NCBI RefSeq assembly: GCF_020687765.1
Contig: NZ_JAJEWJ010000002.1
Span: forward strand, 434,001 to 498,000
Reading direction: 5' to 3'
DNA: 64,000 nucleotides
Source of the DNA: Sphingobacterium sp. FBM7-1
GTDB taxonomy: Bacteria > Bacteroidota > Bacteroidia > Sphingobacteriales > Sphingobacteriaceae
The position numbers and the translations under genes are program-made. This document shows, in pieces, positions 10,097-19,858 of the stretch. Position 1 is the first letter of the stretch, and the number at the start of each line of letters is the position of its first letter. The notes beneath the pieces were generated by a model. That model was not told the DNA's origin, did no database searches, and saw only the letters and a list, made by a program, of their open reading frames with translations.

Positions 10097-11245
10097 ATGA
10101 AAAGAAATGTTTTCATGGCATTATTGGCTACGGCTTCGTTAACGCTTGCCTGTCAGCAAGGAGCCAATACAGGCGAAACTGGCGATGCCGCAATGGATAG
10201 TACCGAACAAGCGGCATTTAATGCAGTTATCGACGGTAAAGATGTGCAATTGTACACCTTACAAAATGATAAACTGCATATCACGTTGACGAATTATGGC
10301 GCACGGCTAGTTAGCTTACGCGTAAAGGATAAAGACGGCAAGGATACCGACGTTATCTTAGGTTACGATACGGCAAATGAATTTAAGCAAAACGCCATCA
10401 ATTATTATGGCGCTATTGTAGGCCGCTATGGTAATCGCATCGGTAATGCTACGTTTACCTTAAGCGGTACAACGTATGAACTAGAAAAAAACGACGGTGA
10501 AAACTCCTTACACGGTGGGACTAACGGCGTGTACAACAAAGTGTGGACGGTAGAGCAATCTGCTGATACAGCCATTACATTAGCGTACACATCGCCCGAT
10601 GGCGAGGCGGGATATCCAGGTACGGTAACCATGAAAGTTACCTATTCCATCACAGACGAAGGAGGCTTGGTTATGGATTATGTAGGTACGACCGACAAAG
10701 AGACTGTACTAAATTTGACGAATCATGCTTATTTTAATCTGAATGGAGAAGGTGACGCGACGATATTGGATCATGAATTACAGATCGATGCCGATGCGAT
10801 TACTGAAGTTGATGCCAACTTAATCCCTACCGGTAAAAGCTTGCCGGTAGCCGGCACAGCATTTGATTTTAGCGAAGCACAGACGATCGGATCCCGTATC
10901 GACGCAGAAAACGCGCAGCTAGCGGTAGGAAAAGGTTACGACCATAACTTTGAATTGATCAAAGGTGACGGTTTTCGTAAGGTCGCTACGGTGTATGCAC
11001 CCAAAACCGGTATAGAAATGCAGATTTTGACAACCGAACCTGGATTGCAGTTTTACAGCGGCAACTTTATGACGGATAGCGATCCCAAAGGCAAGGGAGG
11101 AAAGGCTTATCCATTCCGTTCCGCATTTTGTCTGGAGACGCAACATTTTCCCGACGCACCTAATCAGCCATCTTTTGCGTCGACCGTGTTAAAGCCGGGC
11201 GACCAATACACATCAAAAACCGAGTATCGGTTTCTAGTGAAATAA
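10097..11245 (+). CDS. galM: Aldose 1-epimerase (mutarotase), lipoprotein
   Basis: Interconverts the alpha and beta anomers of free sugars. 382 residues with a lipoprotein signal (LTLACQQ, Cys19), so it acts outside the cytoplasm, probably on sugars released in the periplasm. GalM motifs are visible: VGRYGNRIGNATF, SLHGG, NLTNHAYFNLNGEG (catalytic His region) and LQFYSGNFM, and a C-terminal ETQHFPDAPNQ. Last gene of the ara transcript, closed by a 38-bp perfect palindrome. Confidence 0.93.
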   Translation: MKRNVFMALLATASLTLACQQGANTGETGDAAMDSTEQAAFNAVIDGKDVQLYTLQNDKLHITLTNYGARLVSLRVKDKDGKDTDVILGYDTANEFKQNAINYYGAIVGRYGNRIGNATFTLSGTTYELEKNDGENSLHGGTNGVYNKVWTVEQSADTAITLAYTSPDGEAGYPGTVTMKVTYSITDEGGLVMDYVGTTDKETVLNLTNHAYFNLNGEGDATILDHELQIDADAITEVDANLIPTGKSLPVAGTAFDFSEAQTIGSRIDAENAQLAVGKGYDHNFELIKGDGFRKVATVYAPKTGIEMQILTTEPGLQFYSGNFMTDSDPKGKGGKAYPFRSAFCLETQHFPDAPNQPSFASTVLKPGDQYTSKTEYRFLVK

Positions 11246-11247
11246 TA

Positions 11248-11285
11248 AAAAGCGACGGCGATGAGTACTCATCGCCGTCGCTTTT
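11248..11285. terminator. Perfect 38-bp palindromic bidirectional terminator
   Basis: The 19-nt left arm (11248-11266) and 19-nt right arm (11267-11285) are exact reverse complements, with AAAA at one end and TTTT at the other. It separates two convergent genes and overlaps the stop codon of the sigma factor gene (11284-11286), so it can end both transcripts. Confidence 0.88.
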
Positions 11286-11886
11286 ATAACATAAACCAAC
11301 ATAACAGTATCGCCATCACCTTTAGTTGTAACCTAATATGTCGTAAGGCTACGGTTAGTTGATTTTCTACTGTACGCTTCGATATCCCCAATTTGTTCGC
11401 AATCTCCTCGTTGGTCAGATGTTCCTTTCTACTCATGAAGTATATTTCTTGACATCTAGCCGGTAGCGATTGCAAGCTGTTATCCACCTGTCTTTCTGCG
11501 TCTTGATAAATGAGACGTTCTTCGCCCTGATTGGCTATCGCCTCACCCGTTTCTGTCAGCTCGTCGGTATACGAAATGGTCAGGGCTTTCCTTTTTTTAA
11601 GTTCTTTATACACATGGTAGCGTGTTGCCGCCCGAATGTAAGCAGTGAACGATTGAATAGCCAATGTTTCACGTTTTTGCCAAAGATTGAGGAAGATATC
11701 ATGCGTAATCTCTTCACTTTTTTCCTGGTCTTTTAGATAAGAAAAGGCGGTGCTGTATAACTTCTCCCAATGGCGTTCAAAAAGGGTTGAAAAAGATAGC
11801 GGGCAGTTCTTGTCCTGTACACGGCACCAAAGTTCCTGATCGTGCTGTGCCGAACATCCCGTTGACCGTTGTTTTCCGTTGCCCAT
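11284..11886 (-). CDS. ECF RNA polymerase sigma factor (FecI-like)
   Basis: A 200-residue extracytoplasmic-function sigma factor. Region 2 is seen at SFSTLFERHWEKLYSTAFSY with EEITHDIFLNLW, and region 4 helix-turn-helix at NEEIANKLGISKRTVENQLT. In Bacteroidota such factors are held by a FecR-type anti-sigma and freed when substrate binds a SusC transporter with an N-terminal signalling domain. The matching FecR and SusC genes lie next to it, but this gene faces away from them, an unusual layout. It probably controls the SusCD-GH43 unit. Confidence 0.92.
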   Translation of the reverse strand: MGNGKQRSTGCSAQHDQELWCRVQDKNCPLSFSTLFERHWEKLYSTAFSYLKDQEKSEEITHDIFLNLWQKRETLAIQSFTAYIRAATRYHVYKELKKRKALTISYTDELTETGEAIANQGEERLIYQDAERQVDNSLQSLPARCQEIYFMSRKEHLTNEEIANKLGISKRTVENQLTVALRHIRLQLKVMAILLCWFML

Positions 11887-12063
11887 AGCTTGTAAGACTT
11901 CTTCTATTGTTATGTACGCTAGGTTGATTTGTTTATGTAAAGCAGGTTCATTTCCCTTCCTAGGGTCAGCATCTCAAACTTACCTAAAAAGTTTTTAAAA
12001 AAAAATAAAAAAATATGTGTGTGCGGAACCGAAAAAGGCTCTCTATAATAAAGGGCCTAAAAT

Positions 12064-13203
12064 ATGCTGACCAAAGAAGAATATATAAAACTGTACGAAA
12101 AATATAAGCGTGGACAATGTACGCCTGCGGAATTGGCAGAGTTGGCCTCCTACGAGGATGACTTTGTTTTGCAGGAGCAGCCCTGGGATCACGAGAAATT
12201 CGGAGACAAAGAGGCTGTACAACAACGTATTTATCAACATTTGCAAGCGGCTATACAATCGGGGCAGGACGATAACAAGCGTGGGAAAATACGCCACACG
12301 CTCCGAAAATGGATAACGTACGGGGCGGCTGCGCTGGTATTGCTGACGCTCGGCGTATACGGATTGATCCGGGAGAAAAATACAGTGCCCGAACAGGTTG
12401 TCACGATTTCCCCAGGAGGGAACAAAGCGGTGCTTGTGTTAGAAGATGGTGTGGAAGTTTCGCTGAACGAACTGGGCTTAGGTGAGGTTGCTATAGAAGG
12501 CGAAGTGCTTGCCCGTAAAACCGGAGAGGGAGCGTTGAATTATGATGCACGCACTCCAGAAGAAGTCACCTATCATACACTCCGTACACCACGAGGCGGC
12601 CAATTTCAACTGACGCTGGCCGATGGAACCAAGGTATGGTTAAATGCCTCTTCCTCCATCCGTTTTCCAACAGCCTTTACGGAGAAAGAACGACTGGTTG
12701 CTATAGAAGGAGAGGTGTTTTTTGATGTGCAGCCGGACAAAAAAAGGCCCTTCGTGGTGAAATCAGCCAAGCAGAAAGTGACCGTCTTGGGTACCCGATT
12801 TAACATTATGGCCTATGCCGATGAAAATCACATAGAAACCTCGCTTATTGAGGGAAAGGTGCAGGTTTCGACGGATGGGGCTCAATTTATGTTAAATCCC
12901 GGCGAACGGACGATTTATGACAAGCGCAATGCAGGCATGCGAAAAGCCTCTTTTGATCCCGAAGAGATTTTAGCTTGGCAGGCCGGATACTTTATGTTTC
13001 AAGAGGAAAACATAGAAGGCGTCATGCGGAAGATCGCGCGCTGGTATGATGTGGATATTATATACCAAGGGGATATGAAAGGAAAAATATTTTCAGGGAC
13101 CGTTTCCCGGTTTAGCGAGGTAGAAGAAATACTAGATATGTTAACGCTGACGGGGACGGTATCCTTTACGATAGAAGGAAGGAGGATACGGGTGATGGGC
13201 TAA
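12064..13203 (+). CDS. FecR-family anti-sigma factor
   Basis: A 379-residue inner-membrane regulator. The N-terminal cytoplasmic part would bind the sigma factor. There is one membrane segment at residues about 84-102. The periplasmic FecR domain begins near TLRTPRGGQFQLTLADGTKV and contains VWLNASSSIRFP and VLGTRFNIMAYAD. A C-terminal DUF4974-like part (EENIEGVMRKIARWYDVDI) follows. It starts 177 bp from the divergent sigma gene and precedes the SusC gene, whose STN domain would contact it. Confidence 0.92.
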   Translation: MLTKEEYIKLYEKYKRGQCTPAELAELASYEDDFVLQEQPWDHEKFGDKEAVQQRIYQHLQAAIQSGQDDNKRGKIRHTLRKWITYGAAALVLLTLGVYGLIREKNTVPEQVVTISPGGNKAVLVLEDGVEVSLNELGLGEVAIEGEVLARKTGEGALNYDARTPEEVTYHTLRTPRGGQFQLTLADGTKVWLNASSSIRFPTAFTEKERLVAIEGEVFFDVQPDKKRPFVVKSAKQKVTVLGTRFNIMAYADENHIETSLIEGKVQVSTDGAQFMLNPGERTIYDKRNAGMRKASFDPEEILAWQAGYFMFQEENIEGVMRKIARWYDVDIIYQGDMKGKIFSGTVSRFSEVEEILDMLTLTGTVSFTIEGRRIRVMG

Positions 13204-13218
13204 CTAATCCTGCTGTCG

Positions 13219-13272
13219 TAGCCAAAATGACCGGGAGCGATGCCGCGCTCCCAGTCGTTACGTTGATGGCTA
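13219..13272 (+). other. Nested hairpin between fecR and susC
   Basis: GGGAGCG (13233-13239) pairs with CGCTCCC (13246-13252) inside an outer stem TAGCCA (13219-13224) with TGGCTA (13267-13272). There is no T-run, so it is not a plain terminator. It lies in the 125-bp gap ahead of susC and could stabilise or separate the two parts of the transcript. Confidence 0.45.
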
Positions 13273-13328
13273 ATGCAAGTAAAAAAATAAACCGAAATTC
13301 TTCATTACATTAAAACACAACACACCAA

Positions 13329-16300
13329 ATGTACAAAAATTATGATGTGCCGCCAAGCTTATGCAAGGATAGGAGGTGGCAGAAAATCTGGAAAATCATG
13401 AAGTTAATGATATTCTTTATGGTGCTGGGAACCATGTGTGTACACGCATCTGGCTACGCCCAGCGAATTTCGCTTAATCTCAAGGAAGTATCCTTAGAGC
13501 AGGCCTTAAAAGCGATCGGGAAAAAGAGCGGGTATCACGTGCTGTATAATCCCTTAATGATGGATAAATCCAAACGCATATCGTTACAATTAAAGGATAT
13601 GCCAGTGGAGAAGGCGCTCGCCCAAGTTTTTGCCGATGAACCCCTGGTATACACCGTCAGTAAGAAAACGATCGTATTGAAAAGCGTCGATAAGCCGAAT
13701 CTACGAGCGCGGAACGACGTACGTCAGGAGGCGCTTCAACAGCAGGTTTTGGGCTCGGTAACCGATTCTATCGGACCGGTACCGGGCGTATCCGTTGTCG
13801 TGAAAGGGGACCGGGCAAACGGAACCATGACCGACGAACAGGGGCGTTTTCAGCTATCCGTCCTCGATGCACAGACCACGCTGGTATTCTCGAATATCGG
13901 TTACGAAACCCAGGAAGTTGCCCTGAACGGACGAAGTGCGTTGAACGTTAAGCTTAAGAGAGTCAAGGCCGATCTAGACGAAGTGGTCGTTGTGGGTTAT
14001 GGAACGCAACGTAAACAAGATATCACCGGTTCGGTAGCCGTCGTCGAAATGGATGAAGCCAAGAAACTTTCCACCAATGATGTTGGGAATATGTTGCAAG
14101 GCCGGGTGGCGGGGGTATCGGTAACCAGCGACGGGCAACCGGGCGCTTTCCCGCAGGTCAAACTACGCGGTATATCTACCTTTAATAATTCGGATCCACT
14201 TTACGTGGTAGACGGCATCCCGCTGGGGGGCGTACCTCGCGAACTCAATCCAAACGATATTGAGTCTATGCAGGTATTGAAAGACGCCTCTGCCGGAGCC
14301 ATCTATGGCTCACGGGCAGCAAATGGCGTGATTATTATTACCACCAAAAGAGGGCGCACTGACATGCCGATGAAGGTAGATTACAGTGCTTACTATGGTG
14401 TGGATAAAATATGGCAGATCATGCCGGTTACCAATGCGCATAATTATCAAATGCTGAATAACGAAGCGCGGTACAATGCCAATAATAAACCCCTAGCACC
14501 TGGTAATGATCCTAATTCGCCGCGGTTTATTACCGACGTAGATACCGACTGGCAGCAGGAAGGGCTCCAGACGGGCCGGCGGCACAACCAGAATGTCAAC
14601 ATTAGTGGAGGCGGAAAGCACAATACATACCTTGTGTCTTTGGATATGTTTGAGAATACCGGAACCTTTGTGGGAAATGGACCGGATTATACCCGATATA
14701 CGGGGCGGGCAAACCTGACACAGGAGCGGGGACGTTTTCGTTTTGGCCAGACCATTTCCTTTGCCCATTCCGATGAGAATGCCCTGGTCACTGGGGATGG
14801 CTTATTGGCAGGAGGCCGCCCGCCGTTGATTAACGACTTGGTGTTTGCCATTCCAACCATGCCCCTATATGACGAAAATAGACGAGGAGGCTTTGGCGGA
14901 ACGGCAAGTGACTTGCACGATGCGATATCGCTCAATGGCATCGGCTTCAATAGTTTAATCAAAAACAGCACGACCGTGAGTCGGCTAACGAGCAACCTTT
15001 GGGGAGAGGCCGAGCTTTGGAAGAACGACCACCATAGCCTAAAATATCGGCTGAATTTCGGCTACGATATCAATGAGGTGCGCGATCTGACCTTCACGCC
15101 TCGCTTTAATTTAGGTTATTTCTTCATCAATAATATCAACCGCGTGAACGATAATAACCGCCGGTATGAGAACTTGTTGATCGAGAATTTACTGACCTAT
15201 GATTTCACCAAGGATGAACATTCCCTGTCCTTATTGGCCGGACAGATGTACCAGAAATATGGCGCTTGGGAAAAATTGGTTACCGGTACCGGTTTTAGCG
15301 ACGAAAATTTTGCTTCCCTGCGCAATGCCGAGGAAACCAGCGCCAATAACTTTGATCAGTTCAATGCGTTAGCATCCTATTTAGGACGCCTCAATTATAA
15401 CTATGCTGACCGCTATCTATTTACCGCGACTATACGGCGCGATGCATCATCGCGATTCCGTCCCCAAAACAGGGTGGGATATTTCCCATCTTTTGCAGCT
15501 GGATGGCGACTAAGCAATGAAAATTTCTTTCCCGATACCCAAGGCGTGATTTCGGATTTAAAATTACGCGCGAGCTGGGGGAAATTGGGGAATGAGAATA
15601 TCGGGAATTACCTTTATCAAGCGGTGATTAACCCTTCGGTTGTCTATACCTTTGATGGGCAGCGGGTATTAGGGGGGATACAAACCAGCGTGGTCTCTGA
15701 AGATCTGAAGTGGGAAGATCGCATTACCAGTAATATCGGTTTAGACGCCCAACTTTTTAACCGCAAGTTTGACCTCTCAGCCGAGTATTACGTGAGTGAA
15801 AGTAGAGACATCTTGGTACCGATACCGATTCCCTTGTCGGTGGGCTCCATTAACGCAGCGCCGATCGTCAATGGCGGAACCTTGCGCAATAACGGCGTGG
15901 AGTTGTCTGCCGTCTATCACAAGACCGGCGGGGATTTTACCTTCGATATCGGGGCTAACTTTACCACCGTCAGGAATCGGGTGCTGAGTCTAGGGGAAAA
16001 TATACAGCAACGGCTCGACGGACATTTCCGCACGGAAGTGGGAAAAGAGGTCGGACGCCATTACGGATTCAAAACGGCAGGCATTTTCAAAACCCAAGAG
16101 GAAGTAGACAGCCATCCGCGTCAGTTTGATGGGGCAGGCATCGGGGATATTATTTATCAGGATATCAATGGGGACGGTCTAATCAACGATGAAGACCGGA
16201 CGGATTTAGGCAGCGGCTTACCGAAGTATCAATATGGCTTCCATTTCACGGCCGCGTATCACAATTTTGATTTTACGCTTTTTGCATCGGGAATGGGGAA

Positions 16301-16712
16301 GTACTTGATCAATAGTCGTCTTTATCGCGATATGATGCATACTGGTGGCGATGCCAACTATCACCAAGATATGTTAGATCGCTACACGTCAGTCAATACG
16401 GATACCGACATTCCTCGTCTGCATTGGGAAGATCCAAATCGCAACTGGGAGAACTCCGACCGGAAAGGCTGGCTGCAGGACGGGAGCTATTTACGGATTA
16501 ATACCCTTTCGTTGGGATATACGCTGCCGGCACAACGTTTCACGTTTTTATCGAAGGCTAGGGTATACCTCACGGCGCAGAATTTATATACTTTTCAAAA
16601 GTATAAATCCTATAACCCGGATTATACCTATGGCGTCTTTACGCCGGGATTGGACGGCGGATCCTATCCGAAGCCAAGAACCATTATGGTAGGTGTGCAG
16701 CTCGGATTTTAA
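13329..16712 (+). CDS. SusC/RagA-type TonB-dependent transporter with STN signalling domain
   Basis: A 1127-residue outer-membrane transporter. After a signal peptide (LMIFFMVLGTMCVHASGYAQ) comes an STN domain (about residues 45-115, ISLNLKEVSLEQALKAIGKK), which relays signals to FecR. A carboxypeptidase-like regulatory domain (about 138-212) is followed by the TonB box/plug start EVVVVGYGTQRKQDITGSV, and then the 22-strand barrel to the usual aromatic C-terminus (VGVQLGF). It would import arabinan oligosaccharides with the SusD partner encoded 30 bp downstream. Substrate is inferred from the flanking GH43 and ara genes. Confidence 0.95.
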   Translation: MYKNYDVPPSLCKDRRWQKIWKIMKLMIFFMVLGTMCVHASGYAQRISLNLKEVSLEQALKAIGKKSGYHVLYNPLMMDKSKRISLQLKDMPVEKALAQVFADEPLVYTVSKKTIVLKSVDKPNLRARNDVRQEALQQQVLGSVTDSIGPVPGVSVVVKGDRANGTMTDEQGRFQLSVLDAQTTLVFSNIGYETQEVALNGRSALNVKLKRVKADLDEVVVVGYGTQRKQDITGSVAVVEMDEAKKLSTNDVGNMLQGRVAGVSVTSDGQPGAFPQVKLRGISTFNNSDPLYVVDGIPLGGVPRELNPNDIESMQVLKDASAGAIYGSRAANGVIIITTKRGRTDMPMKVDYSAYYGVDKIWQIMPVTNAHNYQMLNNEARYNANNKPLAPGNDPNSPRFITDVDTDWQQEGLQTGRRHNQNVNISGGGKHNTYLVSLDMFENTGTFVGNGPDYTRYTGRANLTQERGRFRFGQTISFAHSDENALVTGDGLLAGGRPPLINDLVFAIPTMPLYDENRRGGFGGTASDLHDAISLNGIGFNSLIKNSTTVSRLTSNLWGEAELWKNDHHSLKYRLNFGYDINEVRDLTFTPRFNLGYFFINNINRVNDNNRRYENLLIENLLTYDFTKDEHSLSLLAGQMYQKYGAWEKLVTGTGFSDENFASLRNAEETSANNFDQFNALASYLGRLNYNYADRYLFTATIRRDASSRFRPQNRVGYFPSFAAGWRLSNENFFPDTQGVISDLKLRASWGKLGNENIGNYLYQAVINPSVVYTFDGQRVLGGIQTSVVSEDLKWEDRITSNIGLDAQLFNRKFDLSAEYYVSESRDILVPIPIPLSVGSINAAPIVNGGTLRNNGVELSAVYHKTGGDFTFDIGANFTTVRNRVLSLGENIQQRLDGHFRTEVGKEVGRHYGFKTAGIFKTQEEVDSHPRQFDGAGIGDIIYQDINGDGLINDEDRTDLGSGLPKYQYGFHFTAAYHNFDFTLFASGMGKYLINSRLYRDMMHTGGDANYHQDMLDRYTSVNTDTDIPRLHWEDPNRNWENSDRKGWLQDGSYLRINTLSLGYTLPAQRFTFLSKARVYLTAQNLYTFQKYKSYNPDYTYGVFTPGLDGGSYPKPRTIMVGVQLGF

Positions 16713-16742
16713 CCAAGGATTCATTTTAATCATTTTGTGAAT

Positions 16743-18320
16743 ATGAAAAAGATTTTAGTGGTTTTTGCAGCGGCCATGTCGCTCATAGCCTGTGATGATA
16801 AATTAGATTTATATAACCCGAACTATCCCACTACCGAGACCTTTTGGGAAACCGCGGCACATGCCGACGCCGGCGTGATCGCCACGTATAACGCCTTAGC
16901 TTTAGAGGGCACCTATACGCGGTCGTTTCCGGGGCTCAGCGATAGTCGTGGCGATGATGTGCAGGGGAATAGCCCTTGGGGCGACTTAGTTTTGGTCGGA
17001 CGTTTTACGATCCCGAGCAATTCGGATCCCGTGATGTGGATTTGGCGCGATCATTATCTCGTCGCCACGCGGGCCAATCAAGTATTGAAGTATGTGCCCG
17101 AGATTCCGGACGAACAGTTTGCCGAAGGACATAAGAACCGGGTGTTGGGGCAAGCTTATTTCTTACGGGCATTTGCCTACTTTAGCCTGATCAATACCTA
17201 TCAGCGGATACCGTTAATTACGGAGCCTCCGGTAGGAAAGGAAGCCTATTATCCGGAGACGGCCACCCCAGAAGCCGTATGGGAGCAGATCATAGCCGAC
17301 TTGCAACAAGCAGAAAGTTTATTGCCGATATCCTATGCAGAGGTCAGTGGCCCAGATGCCGGACAGAAAGGACGGGTAACCAAAGGTGCAGCTGCCGGTT
17401 TGCTGGGGAAGGTCTATTTGTACACCAAACGGTATAATGAAGCCTTAGTACAGTTGGAAAAGTTTGTAAAGCCGGGCGGAGATTTACATGGGGTGTATAG
17501 CCTGATGCCAGATTTCCGTTCGAATTTCAATACTATCCATGAGAACAATGCAGAGAGTTTATTTGAGATACAGTTTTCGGCCGAAGGAGGAACCGACGGA
17601 AACTGGACGGGAGAGCCTAATGCAAACTGGAGACAGTTCACCGGTTTGGCCGTTACTTATGCGCCACCGGGCGACGGTTTCGGGGGGTACAAAGACTATG
17701 AACCTTCCCCCGGACTGTATCGGGCGTTTAAGCAGGAAAAAACGGTAGATGGCAAAAGTGATCCTCGCCTTTTGGTAACCATTACCTCGTACGAGCCAGA
17801 CGATAATTCGACGGAAGTGTACGGACGGGAGTGGCCTTATGCATCCCAAACCGTACGTTACATCCGGAAATGGACACACGATGGCTTGGGTATTTTGGAT
17901 GATGCGCCGGAAACCTTTGAAACCGGTGGAACCAATTATCGGATACTGCGGTATGCAGATATCCTGTTGATGTATGCAGAGGTACTAAACGAACTGGATC
18001 GTACGGTTGAAGCTTACCCTTTTATACAACAGGTTCGCGAGCGCGCCAAACTACCCGATTTGGCTGTTACGAAGCCGGGGCTCAGCAAAAGTGGGATGCG
18101 AGACCAAATAGCGCACGAACGGATGTTGGAATTTGCTATCGAAGGGCAGCGTATCCACGATATTATCCGTTGGGGCTGGTTGTACGATGCCGATAAATTA
18201 GCTGCGCTAAAAGAAAGAGATAGCGATTTTGATAGTTGGAGGCCGGGCAAAGAATATCTGCCTATCCCATTCAGTGAGTTAAATAACAATAGGAAGCTGT
18301 CACCCAACGATGCAAATTGA
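16743..18320 (+). CDS. SusD/RagB-type surface glycan-binding lipoprotein
   Basis: About 525 residues with a lipoprotein signal (MSLIACDDK; Cys17 counting from the ATG at 16743). An in-frame GTG two codons upstream is less likely to be the start. It shows SusD features: YNPNYPTTETFWETAADA-like opening, the TPR-type RVLGQAYFLRAFAYFSL, and the C-terminal RYADILLMYAEVLNE with ERMLEFAIEGQRIHDIIRWG. It caps the SusC barrel at the cell surface and captures oligosaccharide. No SusE/F-like gene follows; the next gene is the first arabinanase. Confidence 0.95.
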   Translation: MKKILVVFAAAMSLIACDDKLDLYNPNYPTTETFWETAAHADAGVIATYNALALEGTYTRSFPGLSDSRGDDVQGNSPWGDLVLVGRFTIPSNSDPVMWIWRDHYLVATRANQVLKYVPEIPDEQFAEGHKNRVLGQAYFLRAFAYFSLINTYQRIPLITEPPVGKEAYYPETATPEAVWEQIIADLQQAESLLPISYAEVSGPDAGQKGRVTKGAAAGLLGKVYLYTKRYNEALVQLEKFVKPGGDLHGVYSLMPDFRSNFNTIHENNAESLFEIQFSAEGGTDGNWTGEPNANWRQFTGLAVTYAPPGDGFGGYKDYEPSPGLYRAFKQEKTVDGKSDPRLLVTITSYEPDDNSTEVYGREWPYASQTVRYIRKWTHDGLGILDDAPETFETGGTNYRILRYADILLMYAEVLNELDRTVEAYPFIQQVRERAKLPDLAVTKPGLSKSGMRDQIAHERMLEFAIEGQRIHDIIRWGWLYDADKLAALKERDSDFDSWRPGKEYLPIPFSELNNNRKLSPNDAN

Positions 18321-18334
18321 TAAAGGAATAAGCG

Positions 18335-19843
18335 ATGAAAAGAATAATATTGTATTGTACAGCGGCCTGGCTGCTGTTACAAGTGGCTGCCTGTAGCAAA
18401 GATACCTTTACCAGCCAGCCATTAACAGAGGTCGATCCTGGTATTTTTGAACCAAAACCGTTTGATGTCCGGAATATCACCGATACCTACGGACATCTCC
18501 AAAGTTATGCCTTTACCGGACAATGGGGGCCCTATAACCTCCACGACCCCTCCATTATCCAAGACGGCGAATGGTATTACTGCTTTAGTACGGATGTCGC
18601 CTACGGACAAGCCATTCGCCCAGGTATTATGGTACGCCGTTCGCGGGATTTGGTCGAATGGGAATTCCGGGGCTGGGCATACGATGGATTGCCCCAGCAG
18701 GCCGTAGATTATATAAAAAGCCAAAGTCAGGATCATACACCTAACGAGGGGATTTGGGCACCTTATATTATGAAGGTGGGAAATGAGTACCGCCTGTATT
18801 ATTCCTTGGCTTCCGACGGTTTCCGCGTGAGCGCTATCGGGTTGCTGACATCGGCCTCGCTGGATGGCCCTTGGGAAGAAAAAGGCCTGGCGGTTACCTC
18901 CAAGACAGCCGGCCTGGGCACGAATGCGATCGATCCCAGTGTCGTGGTAACGCCGGCGGGCGAACACTACATGTATTACGGTTCCGCATGGGACGGTTTA
19001 TATGTGGTCAAGTTAGACCCCGCTACCGGCTTGGCGGCGGCAACGGGTGATCAAGGACACCTTATTGTACGTCGGGGAATGACCAATGGCGTATATAACG
19101 GCAATCTGGAAGCACCGGAAATTGTGTATCACGAAGAGCAGAAGAAGTATTACCTGTTCGTTTCGTACGATTGGATCGATACCAAATACAATGTCCGTGT
19201 CTTCCGGTCAGATAGCCCCGAAGGGCCATTTGTCGATTGGAACGGTGAGTTAGCTACAGCGGCATCGGATCATGCCGACCAGCTAGTGTTAGGGCCTTAT
19301 GCCTTCAAGGGCCATGCGGGTTGGCAAGGTATAGCCCATTGCTCGGTTTTTCAAGATGGTCAAGGCCAATATTTTATGGCCACACAGGGGCGGCCGGCGG
19401 TCGATCGGTTTTATATGGTGATGCACGTCCGAAAGATGTTCTGGGCGGACAATGGCTGGCCGATGGTCAGTCCGCAGCGCTATGCCAATGTGGAACAAAC
19501 GCCGATAACTAAGGAAGAGATTATCGGAGAATACGAGCAGGTGATACACGGCTATGTACGCGTACCGGGCTATGCGGAGGAACAGACGGATCCCCATATC
19601 AACAAGGCGGTGGATGCGAATCCGATGCTGCATGCCGATGGCACGATATTCGGAGACACGAACAATACCTGGCGTTATGTGCCGGAAACCGCTAGTTTGG
19701 AATTGCGTTGGGCTGGGGGGCTGTTCGTGGACAGCTTTAAAGTGTCCCGCGAACGGGACTGGGAAAAAGGGAAGGAGTCAACCATCGTGATGACGGGTTA
19801 CAACGGCGGTGGATTGGCGATATGGCTGAAAAAAATAAATTAA
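18335..19843 (+). CDS. GH43 endo-alpha-1,5-L-arabinanase-like lipoprotein with C-terminal extra domain
   Basis: A 502-residue glycoside hydrolase with lipobox VAAC (Cys20), so outside the cytoplasm and possibly on the cell surface. Five-bladed propeller catalytic residues are placed at D71 (LHDPSI), D200 (NAIDPSV) and E259 (NLEAPEIV). About residues 385-502 form an added C-terminal domain, as in the longer Abn2-type arabinanases. Located right after SusD, consistent with cutting arabinan before import. GH43 also contains arabinofuranosidases and xylosidases, so endo action is probable, not certain. Confidence 0.87.
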   Translation: MKRIILYCTAAWLLLQVAACSKDTFTSQPLTEVDPGIFEPKPFDVRNITDTYGHLQSYAFTGQWGPYNLHDPSIIQDGEWYYCFSTDVAYGQAIRPGIMVRRSRDLVEWEFRGWAYDGLPQQAVDYIKSQSQDHTPNEGIWAPYIMKVGNEYRLYYSLASDGFRVSAIGLLTSASLDGPWEEKGLAVTSKTAGLGTNAIDPSVVVTPAGEHYMYYGSAWDGLYVVKLDPATGLAAATGDQGHLIVRRGMTNGVYNGNLEAPEIVYHEEQKKYYLFVSYDWIDTKYNVRVFRSDSPEGPFVDWNGELATAASDHADQLVLGPYAFKGHAGWQGIAHCSVFQDGQGQYFMATQGRPAVDRFYMVMHVRKMFWADNGWPMVSPQRYANVEQTPITKEEIIGEYEQVIHGYVRVPGYAEEQTDPHINKAVDANPMLHADGTIFGDTNNTWRYVPETASLELRWAGGLFVDSFKVSRERDWEKGKESTIVMTGYNGGGLAIWLKKIN

Positions 19844-19858
19844 TTTATAAACGAGCAA

